Shown here: positions 29,011 to 35,877 of the stretch, in pieces
Position numbering within the stretch: position 1 is the first letter of the stretch
Layout: each line of letters opens with the position of its first letter
From: Fluviicola sp.
GTDB lineage: Bacteria; Bacteroidota; Bacteroidia; Flavobacteriales_D; Crocinitomicaceae
Reading direction: 5' to 3'
NCBI GenBank assembly: GCA_020849495.1
Contig: JADLGD010000053.1
Coordinates: 1 to 35,877, forward strand
Length of the DNA: 35,877 bases
Made by a program: the position numbers and the translations under genes
Notes under the pieces: model-generated
The model's input: the letters and a program-made list of their open reading frames with translations, nothing else
Databases searched by the model: none
Told to the model about the DNA's origin: nothing

Positions 29011-29327
29011 TACTTAATCTCCTCTCCTGATTTTTTAGAATAACGTACTAACTTTCCTTTGGCGTCCTCTTTACGTCCTGTACGAGAAGCTTGACCTTTC
29101 ACAACAACCATCAAATTAGAAATGTGGATTCCACCTTCTTTTTCGATGATTCCTCCTTGAGGTTCAGAAGCACTCGGTTTAGTATGACGCTTTACAAGGT
29201 TCACACCTCCTACAGTAGCACGCTCTTTTGTTCTATCAATTGTAAGGACAGTTCCTTCTTGTCCTCTAGACTCACCGCTTAATACTTTAACAGTGTCGCC
29301 TACTTTGATGTGTAATTTCTTTTGCAT
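29010..29327 (-). CDS. rplX: 50S ribosomal protein L24
   Basis: A 105-residue L24, an assembly-initiator protein of the large subunit. I start it at 29327 ([20 protein letters not shown]), the normal L24 N-terminus with its KOW motif. The frame stays open to 29369, but that would overlap rplN and add a non-family sequence. [28 protein letters not shown] and the basic end follow. The stop overlaps the rplE start. Confidence 0.96.
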   Translation of the reverse strand: MQKKLHIKVGDTVKVLSGESRGQEGTVLTIDRTKERATVGGVNLVKRHTKPSASEPQGGIIEKEGGIHISNLMVVVKGQASRTGRKEDAKGKLVRYSKKSGEEIK

Positions 29328-29340
29328 GACTTCACTAATT

Positions 29341-29709
29341 TTAAAGTACTTCAGGAGCAAGTGAAACAATTTTCATGTAATTGTTTTCACGAAGCTCACG
29401 AGCAACTGGTCCGAAAATACGGGTTCCTCTCATCTCCCCCGCCTGATTCAAGATAACGCAAGCGTTATCATCGAAACGAATGTAAGAACCATCAGGACGG
29501 CGTACCTCCTTACGTGTTCTTACAACTACCGCCTTAGCTACTGATCCTTTTTTCACAGCACCAGAGGGCATTGCACTCTTAACAGCCACGACAATTTTGT
29601 CTCCTACTGAAGCATAGCGACGTTTAGTACCGCCTAAAACGCGGATACATAACACCTCTTTTGCTCCTGAGTTGTCAGCAACTGCAAGTCTTGATTCTTG
29701 TTGTATCAT
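29341..29709 (-). CDS. rplN: 50S ribosomal protein L14
   Basis: A 122-residue L14, which forms intersubunit bridges and the docking surface for Rsf[60 protein letters not shown] and [15 protein letters not shown] are conserved. It begins nine bases after rpsQ and ends 13 bases before the L24 start. Confidence 0.98.
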   Translation of the reverse strand: MIQQESRLAVADNSGAKEVLCIRVLGGTKRRYASVGDKIVVAVKSAMPSGAVKKGSVAKAVVVRTRKEVRRPDGSYIRFDDNACVILNQAGEMRGTRIFGPVARELRENNYMKIVSLAPEVL

Positions 29710-29718
29710 TGCAACCTA

Positions 29719-29976
29719 TTATTTAGCTCTTTCAACAATTTCTACTAATCTCCAATTCTTATTTTTAGACATTGGACGTGTCTCCATGATCTTAACTGTA
29801 TCACCTATGTTACAGTCATTATTTTCATCGTGGGCCACAAATTTAGTAGTTTTTTTTACGAACTTACCATATTTCGGGTGTTTTACTTTTCTTTCTACCG
29901 CAACAACGATAGATTTTTGCATTTTATCGCTAGTAACAACCCCGATACGTTCTTTTCTTAAATTACGCTTTTCCAT
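29719..29976 (-). CDS. rpsQ: 30S ribosomal protein S17
   Basis: An 85-residue S17, an OB-fold primary binder of the 5' domain of 16S r[42 protein letters not shown], and [19 protein letters not shown] followed by NWRLVEIVE are the family blocks. It lies 26 bases after rpmC. Confidence 0.98.
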   Translation of the reverse strand: MEKRNLRKERIGVVTSDKMQKSIVVAVERKVKHPKYGKFVKKTTKFVAHDENNDCNIGDTVKIMETRPMSKNKNWRLVEIVERAK

Positions 29977-30002
29977 TTCACGTTCTTTTAATAATCAAGC
30001 AC

Positions 30003-30197
30003 TTAGGCTTGATTTTCACGTTTTGACAATTCAGTATTCAATCGTGCAATAGAACGACGAACGTCACGAATTTGAATTGGGTTTTCAAGTGGAGTCACTT
30101 TATGACCTAATTTCATTTTTGTTAACGTTTCAGTCGCTGTTGCGATACGAGTTTTTAACTCTTCTACTGAAAGTTTATTAATTTCTTCCTGTTTCAT
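30003..30197 (-). CDS. rpmC: 50S ribosomal protein L29
   Basis: A 64-residue two-helix protein near the exit tunnel that helps dock trigger factor and SRP. MKQEEINKLSVEELKTRIAT and the C-terminal IRDVRRSIARLNTELSKREN are characteristic. It starts eight bases after the rplP stop. Confidence 0.97.
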   Translation of the reverse strand: MKQEEINKLSVEELKTRIATATETLTKMKLGHKVTPLENPIQIRDVRRSIARLNTELSKRENQA

Positions 30198-30205
30198 CAG
30201 TTCTT

Positions 30206-30634
30206 TTATTTACCTGGTACAACATAATCGTTACGTACGACAAACTTACATTTTACTGGAAGTTTTTGTGCAGCCAAACGAAGTGCTTCTTTAGCAATTT
30301 CGTAAGGAACACCGTCCGCTTCAAACATAATACGTCCCGGTCTAACAACTGCGACCCAGTGACTTGGAGCACCTTTACCTTTACCCATACGTACCTCTGC
30401 AGGTTTTGATGTGATAGGTTTGTCAGGAAAAATACGGATCCACACTTTACCTTCACGTTTCATGTAACGCGTAACTGCGATACGAGACGCTTCGATTTGG
30501 CGTGATGTGATCCATCCTGGCTCCAATGTTTTCAGTCCAAAAGATCCGAATGCGATCGTGCTTCCACGTTGTGCTTCACCACGGTTACGGCCTTTTTGAA
30601 CTCTTCTAAATTTGGTTCTCTTTGGAGATAACAT
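30206..30634 (-). CDS. rplP: 50S ribosomal protein L16
   Basis: A 142-residue L16, which organises the A-site region of the large subunit. [59 protein letters not shown] and [12 protein letters not shown] match the family. The arginine in the MGKGKG region is the hydroxylation area known in E. coli L16. Twenty-three bases separate it from rpsC. Confidence 0.98.
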   Translation of the reverse strand: MLSPKRTKFRRVQKGRNRGEAQRGSTIAFGSFGLKTLEPGWITSRQIEASRIAVTRYMKREGKVWIRIFPDKPITSKPAEVRMGKGKGAPSHWVAVVRPGRIMFEADGVPYEIAKEALRLAAQKLPVKCKFVVRNDYVVPGK

Positions 30635-30657
30635 CTTTCGAAAATTTTAAATGGTAA

Positions 30658-31401
30658 TTACTTCTTTTTACGGTTATTTCCACCTTTACCAGATGGGCGA
30701 CGGTTTCCACCACCAGCATTAGAACCACCTTTAGCAGCTGCTGCAGCCATTCCAACGTTTGGAGAAAGATCACGACGACCGTAAACTTCACCTTTACAGA
30801 TCCATACTTTGATTCCGATTAATCCGTAAGTAGTCAATGCCTCACCTACAGCGTAATCGATATCTGCTCTGAACGTATGTAACGGAGTACGTCCATCTTT
30901 GTACATTTCTGAACGAGCCATCTCTGCCCCATTCAAACGACCTGAAATTTTCACTTTGATACCTTCGGCACCCATTCTCATGGTTGAACCGATAGCCATC
31001 TTAATAGCGCGACGGAATGAAATACGAGCTTCAATTTGACGAGCAATCCCATCAGCAACTAAGCGAGCATCCAATTCTGGACGTTTCACTTCGAAGATGT
31101 TGATTTGGATTTCTTTCTTCGTCAATTTTTTCAACTCTTCTTTCAATTTGTCGACTTCTTGACCACCTTTACCGATAATCACACCCGGACGAGCCGTGTT
31201 GATTGTAACAGTAACGAGCTTGAGGGTACGCTCGATGATGATTTTCGAAATACTTGCTCTGGATAAACGGGCGTGAAGGTATTTACGAATTTGATCGTCT
31301 TCAACGATTTTATCTTTGTAATTATCTCCACCGTACCAGTTAGATTCCCATCCATGGATGAAACCTAGTCTATTACCTATTGGATTCGTTTTTTGTCCCA
31401 T
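30658..31401 (-). CDS. rpsC: 30S ribosomal protein S3 with Gly/Asn-rich tail
   Basis: A 247-residue S3 at the mRNA entry channel. [20 protein letters not shown] is the Bacteroidota-type start. The KH domain contains [40 protein letters not shown] and [16 protein letters not shown] follow. The last 30 or so residues ([20 protein letters not shown], then KGGNNRKKK) form a flexible basic tail, so the chain is slightly longer than the 233 residues of E. coli S3. AAGGAAA just before the ATG is a weak Shine-Dalgarno. Confidence 0.98.
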   Translation of the reverse strand: MGQKTNPIGNRLGFIHGWESNWYGGDNYKDKIVEDDQIRKYLHARLSRASISKIIIERTLKLVTVTINTARPGVIIGKGGQEVDKLKEELKKLTKKEIQINIFEVKRPELDARLVADGIARQIEARISFRRAIKMAIGSTMRMGAEGIKVKISGRLNGAEMARSEMYKDGRTPLHTFRADIDYAVGEALTTYGLIGIKVWICKGEVYGRRDLSPNVGMAAAAAKGGSNAGGGNRRPSGKGGNNRKKK

Positions 31402-31411
31402 TTTCCTTCAA

Positions 31412-31807
31412 TTATTTAGAACCATCAACGACGATAGTCACGTGGTTTGATCTTTTACGAACTCGGTAAGCTCTACCTTGAGGAGCAGTTTGGATACGCT
31501 TCAACATACCAGCACTACCAACTTCGATAGACTTCACCACTAATTTTTCATCTTCAATGCTTTTACCTTCGTTTTTAGCTTCCCAGTTAGCAATTGCTGA
31601 ACGCAATAACTTTGATAGGCTTAACGATGCGTCTTTCGCATTGTGTTGCAATATGTTTAGAGCTTTATTTACTTCAACTCCCCTTACAAGATCTGCAACC
31701 AATCTCATCTTTCTTGGAGAAATCGGAGAATCGTTCAGACGTGCGATTGCAGTCGTCCCCTTCTCTTCTTTTAACTTCTCAGCTCTTAATCTCTTTCTAG
31801 CGCCCAT
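31412..31807 (-). CDS. rplV: 50S ribosomal protein L22
   Basis: A 131-residue L22, whose beta-hairpin lines the exit tunnel. LNDSPISPRKMRLVADLVRG near the start, IANWEAKNEG in the middle and the hairpin region GSAGMLKRIQTAPQGRAYRV, then RKRSNHVTIVV, are typical. It is ten bases upstream of rpsC and 17 bases after rpsS. Confidence 0.98.
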   Translation of the reverse strand: MGARKRLRAEKLKEEKGTTAIARLNDSPISPRKMRLVADLVRGVEVNKALNILQHNAKDASLSLSKLLRSAIANWEAKNEGKSIEDEKLVVKSIEVGSAGMLKRIQTAPQGRAYRVRKRSNHVTIVVDGSK

Positions 31808-31824
31808 GTCACTTGAATTTTAAA

Positions 31825-32103
31825 CTATCTTTTTTTATCCTTTTTGTTACCACCATGGCCACGGAAGTTACGTGTAGGAGAAAACTCCCCTAACTTGTGT
31901 CCTACCATGTTCTCTGTAACGAACACAGGAATAAACTTATTCCCGTTATGCACTGCGAAGGTCAACCCAACAAAATCTGGGGTGATTGTAGAAGCGCGAG
32001 ACCAAGTTTTGATCACTGCTTTGCTTCCGCTTTCTTGTGCTGCATCCACTCTTTTTGTCAATTTGTAATGTACAAAAGGTGGTTTTTTCAACGAACGACT
32101 CAT
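31825..32103 (-). CDS. rpsS: 30S ribosomal protein S19
   Basis: A 92-residue S19 of the 30S head. [60 protein letters not shown], and [15 protein letters not shown] cover essentially the whole family. It follows rplB by three bases. Confidence 0.98.
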   Translation of the reverse strand: MSRSLKKPPFVHYKLTKRVDAAQESGSKAVIKTWSRASTITPDFVGLTFAVHNGNKFIPVFVTENMVGHKLGEFSPTRNFRGHGGNKKDKKR

Positions 32104-32106
32104 ACC

Positions 32107-32934
32107 TTATTTCTTTCTTCTTTCGATGATAAACTTATCTGAATACTTTTTCTTAGAACGTGTCTTGTAACCTTTAGCAGGCATACCATTACGTGAACGT
32201 GGAAGACCCCCGGCATTTCTACCTTCACCACCACCCATCGGGTGATCTACTGGGTTCATTACAACACCACGAACACGAGGACGACGTCCTAACCAGCGAG
32301 AGCGACCTGCCTTACCTGAAACTACTAATGAGTGCTCACCATTAGATACAGCACCGATTGTAGCCATACAAGTAGTCAAAATCATACGCGTCTCACCTGA
32401 AGGCAATTTGATAATCGCAAAGCGACCATCACGAGCGTTTAATTGTGCATACGTTCCAGCACCACGAGCAATAGCACCACCTTTTCCAGGGTGCAACTCA
32501 ATGTTGTGGATAACTGTTCCTAGAGGAACATCGGATAAAAACATTGCATTACCAACGTTTGGAGTAGCTCCTTTACCTGCAACAACAGTATCACCTACTT
32601 TTAATCCTTCTGGTGCGATAATGTATCGTTTCTCACCATCCACATAATAAAGCAATGCAATACGAGCGGTTCTGTTTGGATCATATTCGATTGACTTCAC
32701 TACAGCAGGCACAGAATGCTTGTCGCGTTTGAAATCAATGATACGATACTTTTGTTTGTGACCACCACCCATGTAACGCATAGTCATGCGTCCATCGTTG
32801 TTACGACCACCAGACTTACCAATGCTACCTGTTACGAGACTCTTTTCAGGAGTGTTCGTAGTAACTTCAGTAAAAGTACTGTTGATCTTGTGTCTTTGCC
32901 CTGGAGTTGTAGGCTTGAATTTTTTAAGACCCAT
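32107..32934 (-). CDS. rplB: 50S ribosomal protein L2
   Basis: A 275-residue L2 that helps join subunits and stabilises the peptidyl-transferase region. [75 protein letters not shown] and [10 protein letters not shown] are seen. The conserved histidine of VDHP is kept. The following position is Met (DHPMGGG) where E. coli has a second His, which I recall as usual for this phylum. Confidence 0.98.
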   Translation of the reverse strand: MGLKKFKPTTPGQRHKINSTFTEVTTNTPEKSLVTGSIGKSGGRNNDGRMTMRYMGGGHKQKYRIIDFKRDKHSVPAVVKSIEYDPNRTARIALLYYVDGEKRYIIAPEGLKVGDTVVAGKGATPNVGNAMFLSDVPLGTVIHNIELHPGKGGAIARGAGTYAQLNARDGRFAIIKLPSGETRMILTTCMATIGAVSNGEHSLVVSGKAGRSRWLGRRPRVRGVVMNPVDHPMGGGEGRNAGGLPRSRNGMPAKGYKTRSKKKYSDKFIIERRKK

Positions 32935-32944
32935 CAGTTCTTAC

Positions 32945-33241
32945 TTAAAAATTATTAAATAAATCAATCGTTTCTCCTGCAGCAACAGTAACTACAGCCT
33001 TTTTCCAGACTTTACTTGGTTGCTCAACGACACCTTTGTTAGTAAATTTAACAGAGGATTTACCACCGCCATAAGTGAGTGTGCGTACATCAACAACGTT
33101 GACTCCGTACATCTTTTCGACAGCGCTTTTAATTTGCAATTTGTTTGCCTTTCTATCTACTTCAAAAGAGAAGCTGTTGCTTTTATCTGCAGCAGCTGTT
33201 GCTTTCTCAGTGATAATTGGCTTCTTGATAATAGTACTCAT
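32945..33241 (-). CDS. rplW: 50S ribosomal protein L23
   Basis: A 98-residue L23 at the exit tunnel, where trigger factor and SRP dock. I start it at ATG 33241 (MSTIIKKPIITEKATAAAD). The frame is open two codons further at non-ATG codons, which would nearly touch rplD. KANKLQIKSAVEKMYGVNVV and VRTLTYGGGKSSVKFTNKG follow. It lies seven bases after rplD. Confidence 0.96.
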   Translation of the reverse strand: MSTIIKKPIITEKATAAADKSNSFSFEVDRKANKLQIKSAVEKMYGVNVVDVRTLTYGGGKSSVKFTNKGVVEQPSKVWKKAVVTVAAGETIDLFNNF

Positions 33242-33248
33242 CACCAAA

Positions 33249-33875
33249 TTAGTTTAGAATCTTTTCGATTACTTGAATTGAACTTTCTGTTAACACCACT
33301 TTCTTCGCGTTCAATACATCGTATGTATTTACTGAATCAGCGTTAACAACTTTTACACGTTGTAAGTTACGTGATGACAAATAAACATTGTCATTTCCTG
33401 CTCCTACAATCATCAACACCTTTTCGTTTGACAAGTTCAAGTTCGCTAATACCGATTTGAAATCTGCTGTTTTTGGTGTTGCAAGCGCCATATCTTCTAC
33501 TACAACGATTGAATCCATTTTCGCTTTGTAAGCAAATGCTGACTTACGAGCTAAACGTTTCAATTTGATGTTTAATTTGAAGCTATAGTTACGTGGGCGT
33601 GGTCCGAAAATACGACCTCCACCAACACGTGTTCCAGACTTAACAGATCCAGCACGAGCACCACCCGTACCTTTTTGTTTTTTCAATTTTCTGGTAGATC
33701 CTGCGATTTCGTTACGCTCTTTAGATTTATGCGTTCCTTGACGACGATTTGCCAAGTGTTGTTTAACATCTAAATAGATTGCGTGATCATTTGGTTCAAT
33801 CCCAAAGATCCCTTCCGCCAAGGTTACTTTTTTGGAAGTAGCCTTTCCTTTGCTATCAATTACTTTTACTTCCAT
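33249..33875 (-). CDS. rplD: 50S ribosomal protein L4
   Basis: A 208-residue L4, with a loop that lines the exit tunnel. The segments GTHKSKERNEIAGSTRKLKK, QKGTGGARAGSVKSGTRVGG and GRIFGPRPRNYSFKLNIKLK form the extended loop, and the C-terminal part is a Rossmann-like domain. In E. coli L4 also represses its own S10 operon. The ATG overlaps the rplC stop by one base. Confidence 0.98.
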   Translation of the reverse strand: MEVKVIDSKGKATSKKVTLAEGIFGIEPNDHAIYLDVKQHLANRRQGTHKSKERNEIAGSTRKLKKQKGTGGARAGSVKSGTRVGGGRIFGPRPRNYSFKLNIKLKRLARKSAFAYKAKMDSIVVVEDMALATPKTADFKSVLANLNLSNEKVLMIVGAGNDNVYLSSRNLQRVKVVNADSVNTYDVLNAKKVVLTESSIQVIEKILN

Positions 33876-34489
33876 TATTTCTCAATTGTTACGGTTGAAC
33901 CTTTAGGTCCAGGAATAGAACCTTTAACTACGATCAAGTTTTTGTCAGTCAAAATGCGTAAAACTTGTAAGTTTTCCATTTTCACACGCTTGTTCCCCAT
34001 TTGACCCGCCATGCGCATTCCTTTGAATACACGTGCAGGGTAAGAACATGCTCCGATTGAACCCGGTGCACGTAAACGGTTGTGCTGACCGTGTGTTGAT
34101 TGACCAACTCCACCGAAACCATGACGTTTTACAACCCCTTGGAAACCTTTTCCTTTTGAAGTACCAACTACTCCTACGTATTCACCTTCTTCGAAGATAT
34201 CAACGTTTACTACATCTCCGAGATTTAACGCATCAAATCCTTTGAACTCAACCAATTTTGATTTTGGTGTAGTGTTCGCTTTTTTGAAGTGACCTTTCAA
34301 TGCATTTGGAGTGTTTTTTTCTCTACGCTCTCCAAATCCTAACTGAATTGCCTCGTACCCATCTCGATCTTGTGTTTTAACCTGAGTCACGACACAAGGA
34401 CCAGCTTCTATAACTGTGCATGGTGTTGCCTTACCCTCGGCACTGTAGACGCTAGTCATTCCGATTTTTCTACCAATAATTCCAGGCAT
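33875..34489 (-). CDS. rplC: 50S ribosomal protein L3
   Basis: A 204-residue L3 near the peptidyl-transferase centre. [60 protein letters not shown], and [20 protein letters not shown] are characteristic. It overlaps rplD by one base. The 80-base gap to rpsJ has a GC-rich hairpin and an AT-rich stretch just before this ATG. Confidence 0.98.
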   Translation of the reverse strand: MPGIIGRKIGMTSVYSAEGKATPCTVIEAGPCVVTQVKTQDRDGYEAIQLGFGERREKNTPNALKGHFKKANTTPKSKLVEFKGFDALNLGDVVNVDIFEEGEYVGVVGTSKGKGFQGVVKRHGFGGVGQSTHGQHNRLRAPGSIGACSYPARVFKGMRMAGQMGNKRVKMENLQVLRILTDKNLIVVKGSIPGPKGSTVTIEK

Positions 34490-34534
34490 ACTTTAATTTA
34501 TTATAAATTATACTACTTATAAAAGGAGACAGAG

Positions 34535-34562
34535 CCCCTCCTTCGCTCAAGCTTCGGAGGGG
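34535..34562 (-). promoter_or_regulatory. stem-loop in the rpsJ-rplC gap
   Basis: On the minus strand CCCCTCC pairs with GGAGGGG (34562-34556 with 34541-34535). A symmetric GAA/GAA internal loop (which allows tandem sheared G-A pairs) leads to a GC/GC pair and a TTGA loop. No T-run follows directly; TTTTAT lies about ten bases further. It begins eight bases beyond the rpsJ stop codon. Confidence 0.48.
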
Positions 34563-34569
34563 AATGTCA

Positions 34570-34875
34570 TCACACTTTAATTTCTACATCAACTCCACTA
34601 GGAAGTTCTAATCGCATTAACGCATCAACTGTTTTTGATGATGAGCTATAGATGTCTAACAAACGTTTGTAAGAACACAATTCGAATTGCTCACGCGCTT
34701 TTTTGTTAACGTGTGGTGAACGCAATACAGTGTAAATACGCTTGTGTGTTGGAAGTGGAATTGGACCACTTACTACAGCACCTGTAGCTTTAACAGTTTT
34801 AACGATTTTCTCAGCTGATGTATCAACCAAGTTATGATCGTACGATTTTAATTTAATTCTAATTTTCTGGCTCAT
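34570..34875 (-). CDS. rpsJ: 30S ribosomal protein S10
   Basis: A 101-residue S10 of the 30S head, also known as NusE in transcription antitermination. [60 protein letters not shown] and [13 protein letters not shown] cover the family. It follows fusA by ten bases, so the str and S10 regions appear joined and no tuf gene lies between them. Confidence 0.98.
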   Translation of the reverse strand: MSQKIRIKLKSYDHNLVDTSAEKIVKTVKATGAVVSGPIPLPTHKRIYTVLRSPHVNKKAREQFELCSYKRLLDIYSSSSKTVDALMRLELPSGVDVEIKV

Positions 34876-34885
34876 TACCTATGTA

Positions 34886-35877
34886 TTAAGCGTTAACTTT
34901 TCCATTTGACTTAGCGATCACCTCCTCTGCTACATTTTTAGGAGCCTCAGCGAAGTGTGAGAATTCCATTGAAGATGTTGCACGACCTGATGATAATGTA
35001 CGTAATTGTGTTACGTAACCGAACATTTCAGAAAGAGGAACATCAGCTTTAACCACTTTTGATCCTGCTTTATCATCCATTCCACGAACGATAGCGCGAC
35101 GACGGTTCAAGTCACCAACGATATCACCCATGTTTTCTTCTGGAGTAACCACTTCAATTTTCATGATTGGTTCCAATAAGATTGGACGACATTTTCTCAA
35201 TGCTTCACGGTATGCCATTTTAGCAGCCAATTCGAAAGACAATGAATCTGAATCGACAGCGTGGAATGAACCATCAATCAATTCTACTTTCATAGCTTCT
35301 ACAGGGAATCCTGCTAAGACACCATTTTTCATAGACTCTTTGAAACCTTTCTCAACAGAAGGGATAAACTCACGAGGAATGTTACCACCTTTGATAGAGT
35401 TGATGAACTCTAAACCTGTTTTCTCTTGATTATCTTGAGGAGAAATTTTCACATAGATATCTGCGAACTTACCACGACCACCTGATTGTTTTTTGTAAAC
35501 CTCACGGTGTTCAATTGGAGCAGTAATGTCTTCACGGTAAGAAACCTGAGGCGCACCTTGGTTTACTTCTACCTTGAACTCACGACGTAAACGGTCAACG
35601 ATGATATCCAAGTGCAACTCACCCATTCCAGAGATAACTGTTTGACCAGTTTCTTCGTCTGTTTTTACGCGGAAAGTTGGATCCTCTTCAGCTAATTTAT
35701 TCAAACCGATACCCAATTTATCTTGGTCAGCTTGCGTTTTAGGCTCAATAGCGATACCGATTACTGGCTCAGGGAAATTCATAGATTCCAATACGATTGG
35801 TGCATTCTCAGCACACAAAGTATCTCCTGTACGAATATCTTTAAAACCAACTAATGCAGCGATATCACCAGCACCTA
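34886..35877 (-). CDS. fusA: elongation factor G, C-terminal part (5' end outside window)
   Basis: About 329 residues to the stop, beginning in domain II ([20 protein letters not shown]) and running through domains III, IV and V. The frame continues across the right edge, so the G domain and start are not visible; the TTG at 35818 is internal. [18 protein letters not shown] (domain III), the domain IV segment with [20 protein letters not shown], and the domain [21 protein letters not shown], then [11 protein letters not shown], identify EF-G. This GTPase moves tRNAs and mRNA during translocation. Its place before rpsJ matches the flavobacterial rpsL-rpsG-fusA-rpsJ order. Confidence 0.96.
   Translation of the reverse strand, partial: GAGDIAALVGFKDIRTGDTLCAENAPIVLESMNFPEPVIGIAIEPKTQADQDKLGIGLNKLAEEDPTFRVKTDEETGQTVISGMGELHLDIIVDRLRREFKVEVNQGAPQVSYREDITAPIEHREVYKKQSGGRGKFADIYVKISPQDNQEKTGLEFINSIKGGNIPREFIPSVEKGFKESMKNGVLAGFPVEAMKVELIDGSFHAVDSDSLSFELAAKMAYREALRKCRPILLEPIMKIEVVTPEENMGDIVGDLNRRRAIVRGMDDKAGSKVVKADVPLSEMFGYVTQLRTLSSGRATSSMEFSHFAEAPKNVAEEVIAKSNGKVNA

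Noticed and set aside
34535..34562. Hairpin in the rpsJ-rplC gap read as an intrinsic terminator
   Set aside because: No T-run follows directly on the transcribed strand, and stopping here would silence the essential genes downstream. A regulatory or processing role is more likely.

Overview
This AT-rich window looks like the chromosome of a Bacteroidota member, most likely order Flavobacteriales (Fluviicola or another Crocinitomicaceae would fit, but the genus is a guess). Three observations support this. One large secreted protein ends in a gliding-motility/type IX secretion C-terminal domain. Several genes are preceded by the Bacteroidota -7 promoter box TAnnTTTG, and Shine-Dalgarno sequences are scarce. 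The ribosomal gene order, and zinc-free L36 and S14, also match this phylum.

Left part (1-6.1 kb, mixed strands). The window opens inside a GT4 glycosyltransferase, followed by a UDP-sugar epimerase-like SDR on the minus strand and a glutamine-hydrolysing asparagine synthetase. This looks like the edge of a surface-polysaccharide locus. Between the epimerase and asnB lies an easily missed 56-codon minus-strand gene with a CVGCGS C-terminus and its own terminator. An AAA+ ATPase with a DUF4143/nuclease-like C-terminus and an RdgB/HAM1 nucleotide pyrophosphatase follow.

Middle (6.1-17.9 kb). A monomeric NADP-dependent isocitrate dehydrogenase has a good Bacteroidota promoter and a UUCG-tetraloop terminator shared with a convergent membrane-anchored thioredoxin-like protein. 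Next come a secreted protein and a DUF4403-like lipoprotein that overlap by one base, a group II truncated haemoglobin, an OmpA-family protein, a long-form urocanate hydratase, and a two-gene unit. That unit encodes a small secreted protein and an 869-residue type IX secretion substrate.

Right part (17.9-35.9 kb, all minus strand). Read in the direction of transcription this is fusA (cut by the right edge), rpsJ, rplC-rplD-rplW-rplB-rpsS-rplV-rpsC-rplP-rpmC-rpsQ, rplN-rplX-rplE-rpsN-rpsH-rplF-rplR-rpsE-rpmD-rplO-secY, infA-rpmJ-rpsM-rpsK-rpsD-rpoA-rplQ, a strong terminator, then carA-eno with their own promoter. The complete S10-spc-alpha set is present, including rpmJ and rpmD, which are short and easily overlooked. 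It supplies ribosomal subunits, the RNA polymerase alpha subunit, the SecY translocon and IF-1.

No wholly new system was recognised. The most interesting unexplained signals are RNA stem-loops in at least six intercistronic gaps of the ribosomal cluster, above all a terminator-like structure directly before the rpsD start; the 56-codon gene; and the paired secreted proteins at 14.9-17.8 kb. No tRNA, rRNA, CRISPR array, transposase or prophage gene was seen, and no gene-free stretch exceeds 300 bases.
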